Origin: Streptomyces abikoensis
GTDB lineage: Bacteria > Actinomycetota > Actinomycetes > Streptomycetales > Streptomycetaceae
Assembly (NCBI RefSeq): GCF_014648775.1
Contig: NZ_BMRT01000001.1
Span: forward strand, 1,364,001-1,428,000
Direction: 5' to 3'
DNA length: 64,000 nt
Positions within the stretch are counted from its first letter, which is position 1. Each line of letters starts with the position of its first letter. Under the pieces are notes generated by a model that was not told the DNA's origin, did not search any database, and saw nothing but the letters and a program-made list of their open reading frames with translations. This document shows, piece by piece, positions 47,882 to 55,852 of this stretch. The position numbers and the translations under genes are program-made.

Positions 47882-49351
47882 TCACCTGTGTCGAGGGTTT
47901 AGACCCGTATGCCAGCCGATATCCAGGCCCGTCGAGTCCTTCAGGACCTTGTTCAGCGCTTCGGCCTCTCCCTGATCTTCAAGCAGCGTGCGGGGAAGGT
48001 GATCAGAGGCGAGAGGGCCGGTGCCGTGCAGAACGTCGTCGTAGGCCGATGCCACGGCAGCGCTGATCAGCAGATCAGTGGCCTCATCACGGTTCACGTG
48101 CTCCGCTGGCCACCGGTACTCGCCCTGGCTCACCTGGAACACGGGGAACAACCACCACATGTCCCGGTCGGGGTCGATGAACCTGAGCGCCCGGTCATCC
48201 AGGAAATTGACGCCGTAGTGAGTGAGTGCGCAGACGTCCTCCTCGCGGAGATGGAGCAGGTGTGAGGCGCACAGGAAGGAAACGGCCGGGGTGCGTTCGG
48301 CGAGGTGCATGGGTACTGTGGCGGCCTCCCGCAGCGTGGATAGTCCGGACAGACGGGATACCACACGTCCCATCCGGAGCCCGCTGCGTTTGGCCAGCAC
48401 GCGCTGGAAGTGAGCCGTCGTCTCATGACTCGGGTGCTGGAACTCCAGATCGCTTTCCCAGTCCGCCATCGCCTTTGCCGCCGCCGCGAAGCGGTAGGGA
48501 GGGTACAGCTCTCTCCAGTCGACGGACGGGTCGTCGGAGGTCAGGCCCGGGACGACCGGGTTCAGTGCGAAGTCGATCAGAGCCAGGACGACACTTCCAC
48601 CAAGGTCCCTCCCCGCCAGAGCGTTCGCCAGACGCCACGGAAGCCCGTACTCGCCGTTCATCTCCTCGAGCAGGAACTCACGCAGCGTCGGGTCGGCCAT
48701 CCGCATGAAAGCACCCTCGAACTGGAAAAGTTCGTCGATCACCGCCGCACACTCAAACAAGGTTCGAGTACTGAGCGGACCTTCGGAGGTGGGTACCAGC
48801 TTGAGTGGCCCCACAACGCTGACGCGTGTTCCCTCAGGGTGGTCTACCATCTCCACGCCCGCGCCCTGACGCCATGCATCTTCCAAGGAATTCTCGAACG
48901 CCGCCCGGGCGTCCCAGGACGTAGCACCGAACTCTGTCAGGCCCTCCGGGTCCAGTAGAACGTAGTAGGCATGGTAGAGATTGAGCCAGTCCAGCTCGTT
49001 GTATCTCAGCTCTCCACTTGTGTACTGGGGATAGCGCTTGAAGGAGAGAAAGGGCAGTCCGTTAGCCCGGCCCTCGTGGAGGATCTCGGTTTGCTGCTGG
49101 CTCATGCGGGAGATCGTGTACGCGGCTAGTTGATCCCTCGTACGCCGTAACAGGCTCAATAGGACGCCGACGGTCGATCCGTGGTACCGCGCCCAGTGGC
49201 TGCTCTCATGGACGTAGGTCTTGTGCCAGGAACCGACCGCGGTTATGAGGTCTTTGGTACGAGTACGGGTCGGATCCTGGAAGAGCATCTGGCTTCGCAG
49301 ATTCAGCTCGGCGCCGCTGGAGTTCCGCAGGCGAGGAGAGTGGACGGTCAT
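47882..49351 (-). CDS. Putative HExxH metalloprotease-like protein
   Basis: A protein of 489 aa. Near residue 49 it has TYVHESSHWARYHG, an HExxH zinc-binding motif in a helical setting with further His at +6 and +10. The rest of the protein (LDWLNLYHAYYVLL, LFQFEGAFMRMADPTLREFLLEEM, HLLHLREEDVCALTHYG) is helical and unrecognised. No signal peptide is present, so it acts in the cytosol. Its start overlaps the stop of the small upstream gene by 4 bases. The pair could be a protease-based accessory or defence unit; this is inference. Confidence 0.6.
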   Translation of the reverse strand: MTVHSPRLRNSSGAELNLRSQMLFQDPTRTRTKDLITAVGSWHKTYVHESSHWARYHGSTVGVLLSLLRRTRDQLAAYTISRMSQQQTEILHEGRANGLPFLSFKRYPQYTSGELRYNELDWLNLYHAYYVLLDPEGLTEFGATSWDARAAFENSLEDAWRQGAGVEMVDHPEGTRVSVVGPLKLVPTSEGPLSTRTLFECAAVIDELFQFEGAFMRMADPTLREFLLEEMNGEYGLPWRLANALAGRDLGGSVVLALIDFALNPVVPGLTSDDPSVDWRELYPPYRFAAAAKAMADWESDLEFQHPSHETTAHFQRVLAKRSGLRMGRVVSRLSGLSTLREAATVPMHLAERTPAVSFLCASHLLHLREEDVCALTHYGVNFLDDRALRFIDPDRDMWWLFPVFQVSQGEYRWPAEHVNRDEATDLLISAAVASAYDDVLHGTGPLASDHLPRTLLEDQGEAEALNKVLKDSTGLDIGWHTGLNPRHR

Positions 49352-49656
49352 TGGCCCGCGCCTTCCGCGTCCTCCCTGACACCTTCGGCGCGAGGGCCCA
49401 CCTCATCCACAGGTCCACGGTCACGCGCCCGCTCGACCAAAGCCTTGAGCGCGTCGTACAGCGTGTTCGTAGCCAGTCCGGCCGCGACAGAGATGGCGAG
49501 CTCCGCCCACTGCGCGTGACGCAAGGAATCGCGTCTGTCCTGGCGGAGGGGCGTGAGGGCAAGCGAGCATTTTCCGGCCAGGTGCGGATCCGACTCGATC
49601 TCCCGCACGAGCACCTTCAAGTTCGCGGTCTCACCCCGGTATTCAGTGATCAGCAT
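49348..49656 (-). CDS. Small partner of the HExxH protein, 102 aa
   Basis: The N-terminal half is soluble (MLITEYRGETANLKVLVREIESDPH). The centre is a mildly hydrophobic helix AELAISVAAGLATNTLYDALKALVERARDRG that could dock on a partner or the membrane, and the tail is acidic. It is coupled to the HExxH protein gene by ATGA. It looks like a small helical sensor or chaperone, with no family recognised. Confidence 0.55.
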   Translation of the reverse strand: MLITEYRGETANLKVLVREIESDPHLAGKCSLALTPLRQDRRDSLRHAQWAELAISVAAGLATNTLYDALKALVERARDRGPVDEVGPRAEGVREDAEGAGQ

Positions 49657-49960
49657 GACAGGAGCCTACAGTCACCCTTCACACCTCGGGGCGGGTTCAG
49701 AGCACCCACCTCATCTCCGGGAAGGCATCGGAGTCGGCGAACCAAACGACCGGATCACGCCAGTAACCGACTGTGACACCAGGATTACTCGACAGCTGAA
49801 GCGGCCTTGCGGTCTCGTAGCGCCAACACCGCTCGCATGCTGCGCAATCAACCGCCACCGCCACGCAACTCCCCTGCCTGTCCGAGCGGTTCAGCTTCGC
49901 GACCACGCAAAGGCCACACAGGCGAATGGCGATCTCGCGTCTATGACTCGGGAGGTACGC

Positions 49961-51994
49961 ATGGTGGGCTTGTGTCGAACGTACGTACCTTCAAGGGGAG
50001 GATCGTTGAGACGCATACGCACTTTATCGACGCTGCGGCACCTCGCTGTCGGCGCTGCCCTGGCTGTTCTCGTGTGTGGGGGAACAGCATCGGCCACCGG
50101 GTTACCACCAGGCCCCAGCCCCTCGGCGGCGCCGGCGTCGCGTCCGGCGGCCGGGCCGGAGAACACGGCTGCGGCAGGGGCGCGGCCCGTGTCCGGAAAG
50201 AACCCGGCGGCCGGCCCGCAGTACACCAAGTCCGGCAGCACCTGGCGCGTCATCACCCCGGAGACGGTGCTGCGGAACACGGTCACCGACGCCGACGGCC
50301 ACACGGCCAACCTCACGTTCGAGGTGTGGACGACAGACGCTGACGGCAAGCCGAAGACCCAGGTCAAACTCACCGACGCCAACCCGTACGGCGTCCTGGT
50401 GTCGCCCTTCGTCGCGTCGGGGAAGACCGCGCAGGTCACCGTCCCGTACGGCAGGCTCAAGCCGGGCGTGACCTACACCTTCCACACCTCCGCCTACGAC
50501 GGAAGCCTGTACGAGACCGACTGGTCGCCGTGGGCGAACTTCCGCATCGAACCCTATGTGACATTCCCCGCGCCGCAGGCGTCGTCGTCGATCGACCCGC
50601 TCGCGCAGAAGATCATCGAGTTCACGCGCTCCGACCCGGGACCCGCGCTGCCGACCCTGCGCAAGGACGGCACGACCCTCAAGGCCCCCACGAAGAAGCG
50701 CACGTGCGGCAAGCCCGACGCGCAGGGTCGCGAGCTGTGCTTCGAGCTGAACCCGCCGTCCAAGAAGGCTCTCCGGTCGGCGGCGCCCGTGGGCCCGGCC
50801 GTCGATCTGGTCGACTGGTGCTTCGACAAGCCGTCCGGCCTGGACTACATGAACCGGACCGAAGCCTGCATGAAGAGCATCGGCACCGGCACGCTGATCT
50901 TCACCAGCACCGACCCGAAGAAGCCCGCGCTGGGGACGGCCACCTTCAACATCGAGCAGCGCATCAAGACCTACCCGAAGAAGGGCGACAGCGGCTCGGA
51001 CTTCGCCGAGTTCGACCAGCAGATCGTGCTGGTGCCCCAGCACATCGACCCCGAGCTCAAGGGCGTCCGCATGAAGTGGAACGCCGGGTCGTCGTGCAAG
51101 TCCTGCGTGACATCGAACATCCGCTGGGCGGACAACCAGAACAACACTGCGGGCGACGCGTACTGGGACGCCGCGACAGCCGACCCGTACAGCGGGCGCT
51201 GGGGAACCATCCAGACCACCTGGTCCGGAACAGGCAAGGAGACCATCGACCTCGGATGGTCCGTCACCGCCACCGTGGACGCCGGCGGGAACCCCGCCAC
51301 GGCCAACTTCGGCACCAGCGGGGTCCCGTCCGTGCGCGAGCTCGCCCCACGCTGCGACGACATCCTCAAGGGCGTCTCGCCCGGCTGTGTCCTGCCGTTC
51401 TTCAAGCCCACCTACACCGTCGACACCAACCTGTACCCGGCCGCCGGCGCGTACTACTGGCTGATGCAGGAGAAGATGCCCGACCACGCCGGCTCGAAGA
51501 AGTGGGACTCCCTTCTGCACTACCTCGGCCCGGACACCACCGTCACCAACCCCAACACCGGCAAACCGTGGACCTCCGACGACAGCCGCGGCAAGGTCTG
51601 CGGCAGCTGGACAGCCCACCAGAGCGACGCCTCTGTGGGCACCATGGACTGCGACGAATACGCCATGGCCTCCACCCACGAGAGCGGCGGATTCCCCGGC
51701 GGCCTCAACCAGGTGTCCAACGGCGACCAGTGCACCCAGCTCTTCACCGACAAAACGGGCGACGGCAGCGCCACCTTCGGCCTGCTCGCCGACACCCGCA
51801 AGGCGACGAACGGCCCCACCTGGAAGGAGAAGTGCGGCCGGGCCGGTATCGAGTCCACCCAGAACCGGCAGGCATTCAGCAAACTGAACCCCACGATCTG
51901 GCGCCTACTGGACAACGACGGATTCATCGTCAGCAACCCCGGCTTCGAGCACTGCGCGAACGCCGACACCACCTGCGCCTGGCGCAAGGTCTGA
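49961..51994 (+). CDS. Secreted protein with C-terminal NucA/NucB-type nuclease domain
   Basis: A protein of 677 aa from ATG 49961 (GGAGG 5-6 bases upstream); a TTG at 50006 with AGGGGAGG is an alternative. The signal peptide (LRHLAVGAALAVLVCGGTASA) is followed by an Ala/Pro-rich linker, a fibronectin-like region (VTDADGHTANLTFEVWTTDADGKP), and a large cysteine-containing middle domain. The end, GTMDCDEYAMASTHESGG, matches the DxDEY...STxEGG core of DNA-entry/sporulation nucleases NucA/NucB. The cysteines suggest extracytoplasmic folding. It probably cuts extracellular DNA. A convergent SMI1/KNR4 gene follows. Confidence 0.75.
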   Translation: MVGLCRTYVPSRGGSLRRIRTLSTLRHLAVGAALAVLVCGGTASATGLPPGPSPSAAPASRPAAGPENTAAAGARPVSGKNPAAGPQYTKSGSTWRVITPETVLRNTVTDADGHTANLTFEVWTTDADGKPKTQVKLTDANPYGVLVSPFVASGKTAQVTVPYGRLKPGVTYTFHTSAYDGSLYETDWSPWANFRIEPYVTFPAPQASSSIDPLAQKIIEFTRSDPGPALPTLRKDGTTLKAPTKKRTCGKPDAQGRELCFELNPPSKKALRSAAPVGPAVDLVDWCFDKPSGLDYMNRTEACMKSIGTGTLIFTSTDPKKPALGTATFNIEQRIKTYPKKGDSGSDFAEFDQQIVLVPQHIDPELKGVRMKWNAGSSCKSCVTSNIRWADNQNNTAGDAYWDAATADPYSGRWGTIQTTWSGTGKETIDLGWSVTATVDAGGNPATANFGTSGVPSVRELAPRCDDILKGVSPGCVLPFFKPTYTVDTNLYPAAGAYYWLMQEKMPDHAGSKKWDSLLHYLGPDTTVTNPNTGKPWTSDDSRGKVCGSWTAHQSDASVGTMDCDEYAMASTHESGGFPGGLNQVSNGDQCTQLFTDKTGDGSATFGLLADTRKATNGPTWKEKCGRAGIESTQNRQAFSKLNPTIWRLLDNDGFIVSNPGFEHCANADTTCAWRKV

Positions 51995-52015
51995 CACATC
52001 CTGCGTGACGCGAAA

Positions 52016-52047
52016 GGGGTGGGAGCCGACATACCGGCTCCCCCCCC
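52016..52047. terminator. Terminator between convergent genes
   Basis: GGGAGCCG (52021-52028) and CGGCTCCC (52035-52042) pair around ACATAC, and flanking GGGG (52016-52019) and CCCC (52044-52047) extend the stem. It lies between the nuclease gene and the SMI1/KNR4 gene. Confidence 0.7.
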
Positions 52048-52076
52048 GTCTTTGGTCCCGTAGTCCGGTCCGTGGG

Positions 52077-52946
52077 TCAGGCCGGCTCGCTGCCGAGCCC
52101 CCACGCCAGGGCGCCGTCAACCAGGCTGGGCTTGTCCGGACCGGCAAGGGACGGCACCTCCAGGGCGTCCGCCATCTCCTCCAGGTAGCTGGTCAAGGAC
52201 TCGAACTCGACCTGACGGTTGGCGAACTCGTCCCATGACCACACCTCCCCCGTCCCGGCATCCAGGTAGAGGCCGGACGACCAGCTGTGCTCGCCAAGCG
52301 TGCACACCGGTATCCATCGGCGATCCCACAAGTGGTCGTCGTAGACCTCTCCCCAGTGCCGATGAAGATCGATGGCCTCGGCGATGGTCATGAGCTTCGC
52401 GTTGTCCTGCAAGAACGCCGCACCCACAGAGGAATGGACGCCCCGGTGCAGTCCCCACAGGGCCTTCAGCTCGGCAGGAACCCTGACACCAAGTTCGCCC
52501 TCCGCCCTGTCGATCTCCTCCCGTGAGGCCCCGGCCTGCAACGAGGCAAACGAGACAGGCGCATGCTCGCGAAGCCACGTCTCGATCCGCTTCCACGCCC
52601 CGGTCACCTGCCGTACCGCGATCTCTTCAAGGCGGGAATCCGGCACCTGGTCGCGGTCGTCGTCGCCGGTGACGGGCAGCTGTGTCGCAGTGATGCCCCT
52701 GATCTCCGCCCGGCCCTCTTCCAGCAGGGGTGGGCCGTAGGCGTAGTGCACCTGCAGTGCCGGGCAGTCCTCGAAGGTGTCGCCGTCGATCTCCACGGTG
52801 TACAGGGACGGCTCGCCCTGCGGAGTACCCAGCAGGGGATCACCACTGAGCCGCGTACGCAGAACCTTCACGGCGTAACTGACGCCGCTGCCCAGCTCGT
52901 TGCAGCGCTCCTGTATGTGCGGGGGTATGTCGACGGTCGTGGACAT
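52077..52946 (-). CDS. SMI1/KNR4 domain protein
   Basis: A protein of 289 aa. Residues 130-275 form an SMI1/KNR4 (SUKH) domain: EIDRAEGELGVRVPAELKALWGLHRGVHS, DRRWIPVCTLGEHSWSSGLYLDAGTGEVWSWDEF and ESLTSYLEEMADAL. The N-terminal 120 residues are a separate acidic region. SUKH proteins are widespread immunity proteins for toxic nucleases and also occur as regulators. Its position facing a secreted nuclease gene is suggestive. It is cytosolic and lacks a signal peptide. Confidence 0.8.
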   Translation of the reverse strand: MSTTVDIPPHIQERCNELGSGVSYAVKVLRTRLSGDPLLGTPQGEPSLYTVEIDGDTFEDCPALQVHYAYGPPLLEEGRAEIRGITATQLPVTGDDDRDQVPDSRLEEIAVRQVTGAWKRIETWLREHAPVSFASLQAGASREEIDRAEGELGVRVPAELKALWGLHRGVHSSVGAAFLQDNAKLMTIAEAIDLHRHWGEVYDDHLWDRRWIPVCTLGEHSWSSGLYLDAGTGEVWSWDEFANRQVEFESLTSYLEEMADALEVPSLAGPDKPSLVDGALAWGLGSEPA

Positions 52947-53114
52947 GGCGCGATGTCTCCCTGCGGTCGTCGCGTGGTCGATGACGTGGAACTCGGATCG
53001 TAATGGAGGCCATGGCGCCGCTCCAGGCAGGCGCGGAGGCGGTCCTGCACCGGAGCCAAGGTCGCTTCCAGGCCCAGTTCGCAGGCGCGTAGGTGTTGCG
53101 GTGACGAGTGCAGT

Positions 53115-53867
53115 TCAGCGGGAGAGGCGGATCGTGAGGTGGCCGCCGGGGTCCTGCGGCAGGACGGAGCGGGACACGGGGGTGGGGTCGGCGAGGGCCG
53201 TGGTGAACGCGGCGACGAGCTCCTGCGGGGTGGAGGGGCTGAAGGCTGCGCACCACTGGTGAGGGAGGTGGTCGTCGGTTTGGGCCCAGGCGAGGTATCC
53301 GGGCAGGCCGGGGATGGGGTTGCCGTCCTCGATGGCCTCGGAGACCACTCCGTACGTCACCCATGCCTGGAGTTTCGGAGCGTAGTAGGTGTTGCCGGCG
53401 TCGGTCGGGTCGGTGGACCAGCGGGCGTCGGCGAGAGGCTCGAGCGGGGTCCGGCCGGGCTCGATCCCGCCGGTGACGTCCGGGGCGGTGGCGAGTGCGG
53501 TGGCGAAGGCGGTGACGAGCTCGTGGGGGACGCGGGCGGTGAAGCAGGCGTTCCACAGCGGTGGCGCGGCGACTTCGGTGCGGGCGAAGAACTCCCACAC
53601 CACAGGGTCCCCGTCGAAGAGCACGTTCGGGTGTCCTGGGAGCCATTCGGCGCCCCGGAGTTGGTCGGCGTCGAGGAGGTGGCGGGTCTGGGTACGGGTG
53701 GTCCAGCAGCTCCAGCCGACGTCGACGAGGGCCTCGGTGACGCGGTCGCCGAGGAGGCCGTCGTTGCCGGCGAGGTAGCGCGGGGAGACGAGGTACGGGC
53801 CAACGTCGGCGGCTGGGGCACTGGTGCGCTGGCTGCCGGCGGCCTGCTCGGGGTCGGTCGAGGACAG
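53115..53867 (-). CDS. DUF317 protein, apparent CTG start
   Basis: Two DUF317 repeats are visible: DVGPYLVSPRYLAGNDGLLG with GWSCWTTRTQTRHLL, then TPTEL-like VPHELVTAFATAL and TPQELVAAFTTALADPTPV. The homologous frame is closed by a TGA at 53882-53880 and has no ATG, GTG or TTG before the conserved YLVSPRYLAG segment. CTG at 53867 has GGAG exactly 6 bases upstream and is the best start (250 aa). An out-of-frame ATG at 53883 is unlikely. DUF317 proteins are typical of Streptomyces linear plasmids and chromosome arms; their function is unknown. Confidence 0.7.
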   Translation of the reverse strand: MSSTDPEQAAGSQRTSAPAADVGPYLVSPRYLAGNDGLLGDRVTEALVDVGWSCWTTRTQTRHLLDADQLRGAEWLPGHPNVLFDGDPVVWEFFARTEVAAPPLWNACFTARVPHELVTAFATALATAPDVTGGIEPGRTPLEPLADARWSTDPTDAGNTYYAPKLQAWVTYGVVSEAIEDGNPIPGLPGYLAWAQTDDHLPHQWCAAFSPSTPQELVAAFTTALADPTPVSRSVLPQDPGGHLTIRLSR

Positions 53868-53908
53868 GGAGAGCTCCGTTCATGTGCGGCGGTTAGTGGT
53901 CGTCCGGG

Positions 53909-54187
53909 TCAGCGTGCCGTGGCGCGTACCGTGCGGCGTCGAGTTTGCGGTGCGGTGGTGTCGGTGGTCCATCGCAGGGCTACGGCGACGGGGCGGGGCA
54001 GGTAGCTCTGCTGTCCGCCGTCGGCGATGAACACAGCGCGACGGCCGTCGTCGTCGAGCCCCTCGGTGAGCGTGCCGGGGTAGTGCGCGAAGGGGAAGTC
54101 GGGGCTGACGGCGAGGCGGATGACAGCGTCATCGTCGTAGGTCTGCAGATGCTGGACGAGCTCTCGCACGGTGATGTTTTGGGGCAA
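53909..54187 (-). CDS. Small plasmid-type protein, 92 aa, TTG start
   Basis: TTG 54187 has AAGGAG 8 bases upstream, and no ATG is in frame. The sequence TVRELVQHLQTYDDDAVIRLAVSPDFPFAHYP has the look of small actinobacterial accessory proteins encoded beside DUF317 genes. The fold is mixed alpha/beta, without motifs. It lies between two DUF317-type genes on the same strand. Confidence 0.65.
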   Translation of the reverse strand: MPQNITVRELVQHLQTYDDDAVIRLAVSPDFPFAHYPGTLTEGLDDDGRRAVFIADGGQQSYLPRPVAVALRWTTDTTAPQTRRRTVRATAR

Positions 54188-54228
54188 GATCGTTCTCCTT
54201 GGTAGGTGTACAGGTGCCGCGATCGGGG

Positions 54229-54618
54229 TCAGCGGGTCATGGTCGCTGCGGTCGTTCTGTATGGGGCTGCGGGTCGGGAGGTGGAGATCACCGCTGCGAC
54301 GAAGGCGGCGATGAGTTCGGCTGGGGTCTCCTGATCAAAGCTCGCTGCCCAGCCGGGCACGTCCGCAGTGCCGGTGACGGCGATCTTCCAGCCCTCGCCG
54401 TCTGTCCCGGGCCGGCCTTCGGGGAAGTATCCGAGGTAGAGGCGGCCGTCCTTCGATGAGACGTGGACGTCGGCTCTGTCGTCGACCACGAAGTGGTAGT
54501 CGTCGGCATCGAATTGGTTCAGGACACGGGTGGCCTGGCCGGGGCCGATCTGCCACTCGCGCAGGCGCAGGGCGGCGAGGGCGGTACGGAATCCCGGTGT
54601 CGTCGTCTCGATGGTCAT
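54229..54618 (-). CDS. Short single-repeat DUF317-type protein
   Basis: A protein of 129 aa with the DUF317 core DYHFVVDDRADVHVSSKDGRLYLGYFPEG, GWKIAVTG and FDQETPAELIAAFVAAVIS. A single repeat unit, compared with two in its neighbours. GAAGGGA lies near ATG 54618. The function is unknown. Confidence 0.7.
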   Translation of the reverse strand: MTIETTTPGFRTALAALRLREWQIGPGQATRVLNQFDADDYHFVVDDRADVHVSSKDGRLYLGYFPEGRPGTDGEGWKIAVTGTADVPGWAASFDQETPAELIAAFVAAVISTSRPAAPYRTTAATMTR

Positions 54619-54817
54619 GAGGGCATCCCTTCTCTGACCTGCGGTTTTTCGGACTGGGTGACTTTGACATGGGTCCGCGACGTCTCTCCAGTCCGATACG
54701 GCTCTTCCGCGTCTGCCCTGGGCGAATCGACTACCTGCATGGCCATCTCGCCTGCCGGCGGACGACGTTCGTCGCCCGGCGACTGGTTCCGGAGTGTTCG
54801 CGGGGACGACATGACGA

Positions 54818-54844
54818 AGGCCCTCACCGGGGGGGTGAGGGCCT
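54818..54844 (-). terminator. Terminator after the 54865 DUF317 gene
   Basis: AGGCCCTCACC and GGTGAGGGCCT, perfect 11-bp arms with a 5-base loop, lie 21 bases beyond the minus-strand stop at 54865. Confidence 0.7.
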
Positions 54845-54864
54845 CGTGCGGGATGGGTGTGCGG

Positions 54865-55716
54865 TCAGCGGGCTCGGCGTCCGACCGCTGCTGTTGGTGA
54901 CAGCGGTGCGGGTCTGGGTGCGGCGGTTCCAGGGCGTTGCGTGGTTGCGGTGCGGGCGCGGGCGGCCTGTGCGCGGCGTACGTCCAGGGGTGTGGGGATC
55001 GGGGGCGGTATGGGGGTGAGCTGGGCGTGGTTGCGGGTGAGGAGGGACAGTTCGCGGGCGTAGCGGGTGACGGGGGTGGGGTCGGCGATGGCTGTGGTGG
55101 TGGCGGTGATGAGCTGGGTAGGGGTGTGGGTGGTGAAGGTGACGTACCAGTCTGGGAAGCGGCGGCCGGTGCCGCCTCGGAGCCACCAGCGGGAGTGGTG
55201 TCCGGCGATCTCGCTCTGGTGGTCGGGGGCGAGGTGCTCGTAGGTGAGGCGGGCGAGGCTGTCGGGGGCGGTGAGCTCGTCCGTCCAGGCGCGCCGGTCG
55301 TGCTGCCAGCCGGCCGCGGTCATCGGAGTGAACGCCTGGGCGGGTTCGTTGGTCGCGCCGTGGAGGCAGGCGCCGGGGCCTTGGGGGTATGCGTGGGCGA
55401 GGGCGGTGGTGAAGGCGGTAACGAATTCGGTGGGGGTGCGGTCGTTGAAGGTCGCGGCCCAGCGTACGGAGCCGAAAGCATCGTCGTAGGCGCTGATGCG
55501 CCACAGGCCGTCGTCGTCTCCTTCGGGCAGGTAGCCCAGGCGGATCCGGTGGTCTGGTGCGGAGACGTAGGTGTTGCCGAGGTCGTCGTGGTGCAGGGCC
55601 CAACCAAGGTCGCGCAGGGGCTGGAGTCCAGGGTCGCCGATGGCGGTGGAGCCGGCGAGGTGGCGCGGGGAGACGAGGTACTCCTGGAACGGGTCCTCGC
55701 GGACAGAGGGGGACAG
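54865..55716 (-). CDS. DUF317 protein, apparent CTG start
   Basis: About 283 aa. Two repeats are visible: YLVSPRHLAGSTAIGDPGL, DDLGNTYVSAPDHRIRLGYLPEGDDDGLW and RTPTEFVTAFTTALA, then WTDELTAPDSLARLTYEHL and HTPTQLITATTTAIADPTPVTRYARE. The frame is open only from a TGA near 55820 and contains no ATG, GTG or TTG before the conserved part. CTG at 55716 has AGGAG 6 bases upstream. A shorter start at ATG 55323 would lose the whole first repeat. The C-terminal tail is basic and Thr-rich. Confidence 0.7.
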   Translation of the reverse strand: MSPSVREDPFQEYLVSPRHLAGSTAIGDPGLQPLRDLGWALHHDDLGNTYVSAPDHRIRLGYLPEGDDDGLWRISAYDDAFGSVRWAATFNDRTPTEFVTAFTTALAHAYPQGPGACLHGATNEPAQAFTPMTAAGWQHDRRAWTDELTAPDSLARLTYEHLAPDHQSEIAGHHSRWWLRGGTGRRFPDWYVTFTTHTPTQLITATTTAIADPTPVTRYARELSLLTRNHAQLTPIPPPIPTPLDVRRAQAARARTATTQRPGTAAPRPAPLSPTAAVGRRAR

Positions 55717-55810
55717 CGGTGGCTCCTGGAAACCGGGGCGGCGCCCGCCGACTGGCGAGCGCCGCGAGACGTGCGACGGAACGGGGAGGTCACAGGGGCG
55801 AGTTCCTGAA

Positions 55811-55838
55811 CGGGAGGGGTTTCAGGCTTCCCCTCCCG
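55811..55838. terminator. Hairpin between surface-protein and DUF317 genes
   Basis: CGGGAGGGG and CCCCTCCCG, perfect 9-bp arms with a 10-base loop, lie just beyond the stop of the surface-protein gene at 55853. Confidence 0.7.
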
Positions 55839-55852
55839 GAACCAGGCGGGGG

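Noticed and set aside
49553..49960. Upstream extension of the secreted nuclease frame.
   Set aside because: It would bury the signal peptide behind 136 unrelated residues, and a strong ribosome site exists at 49961.
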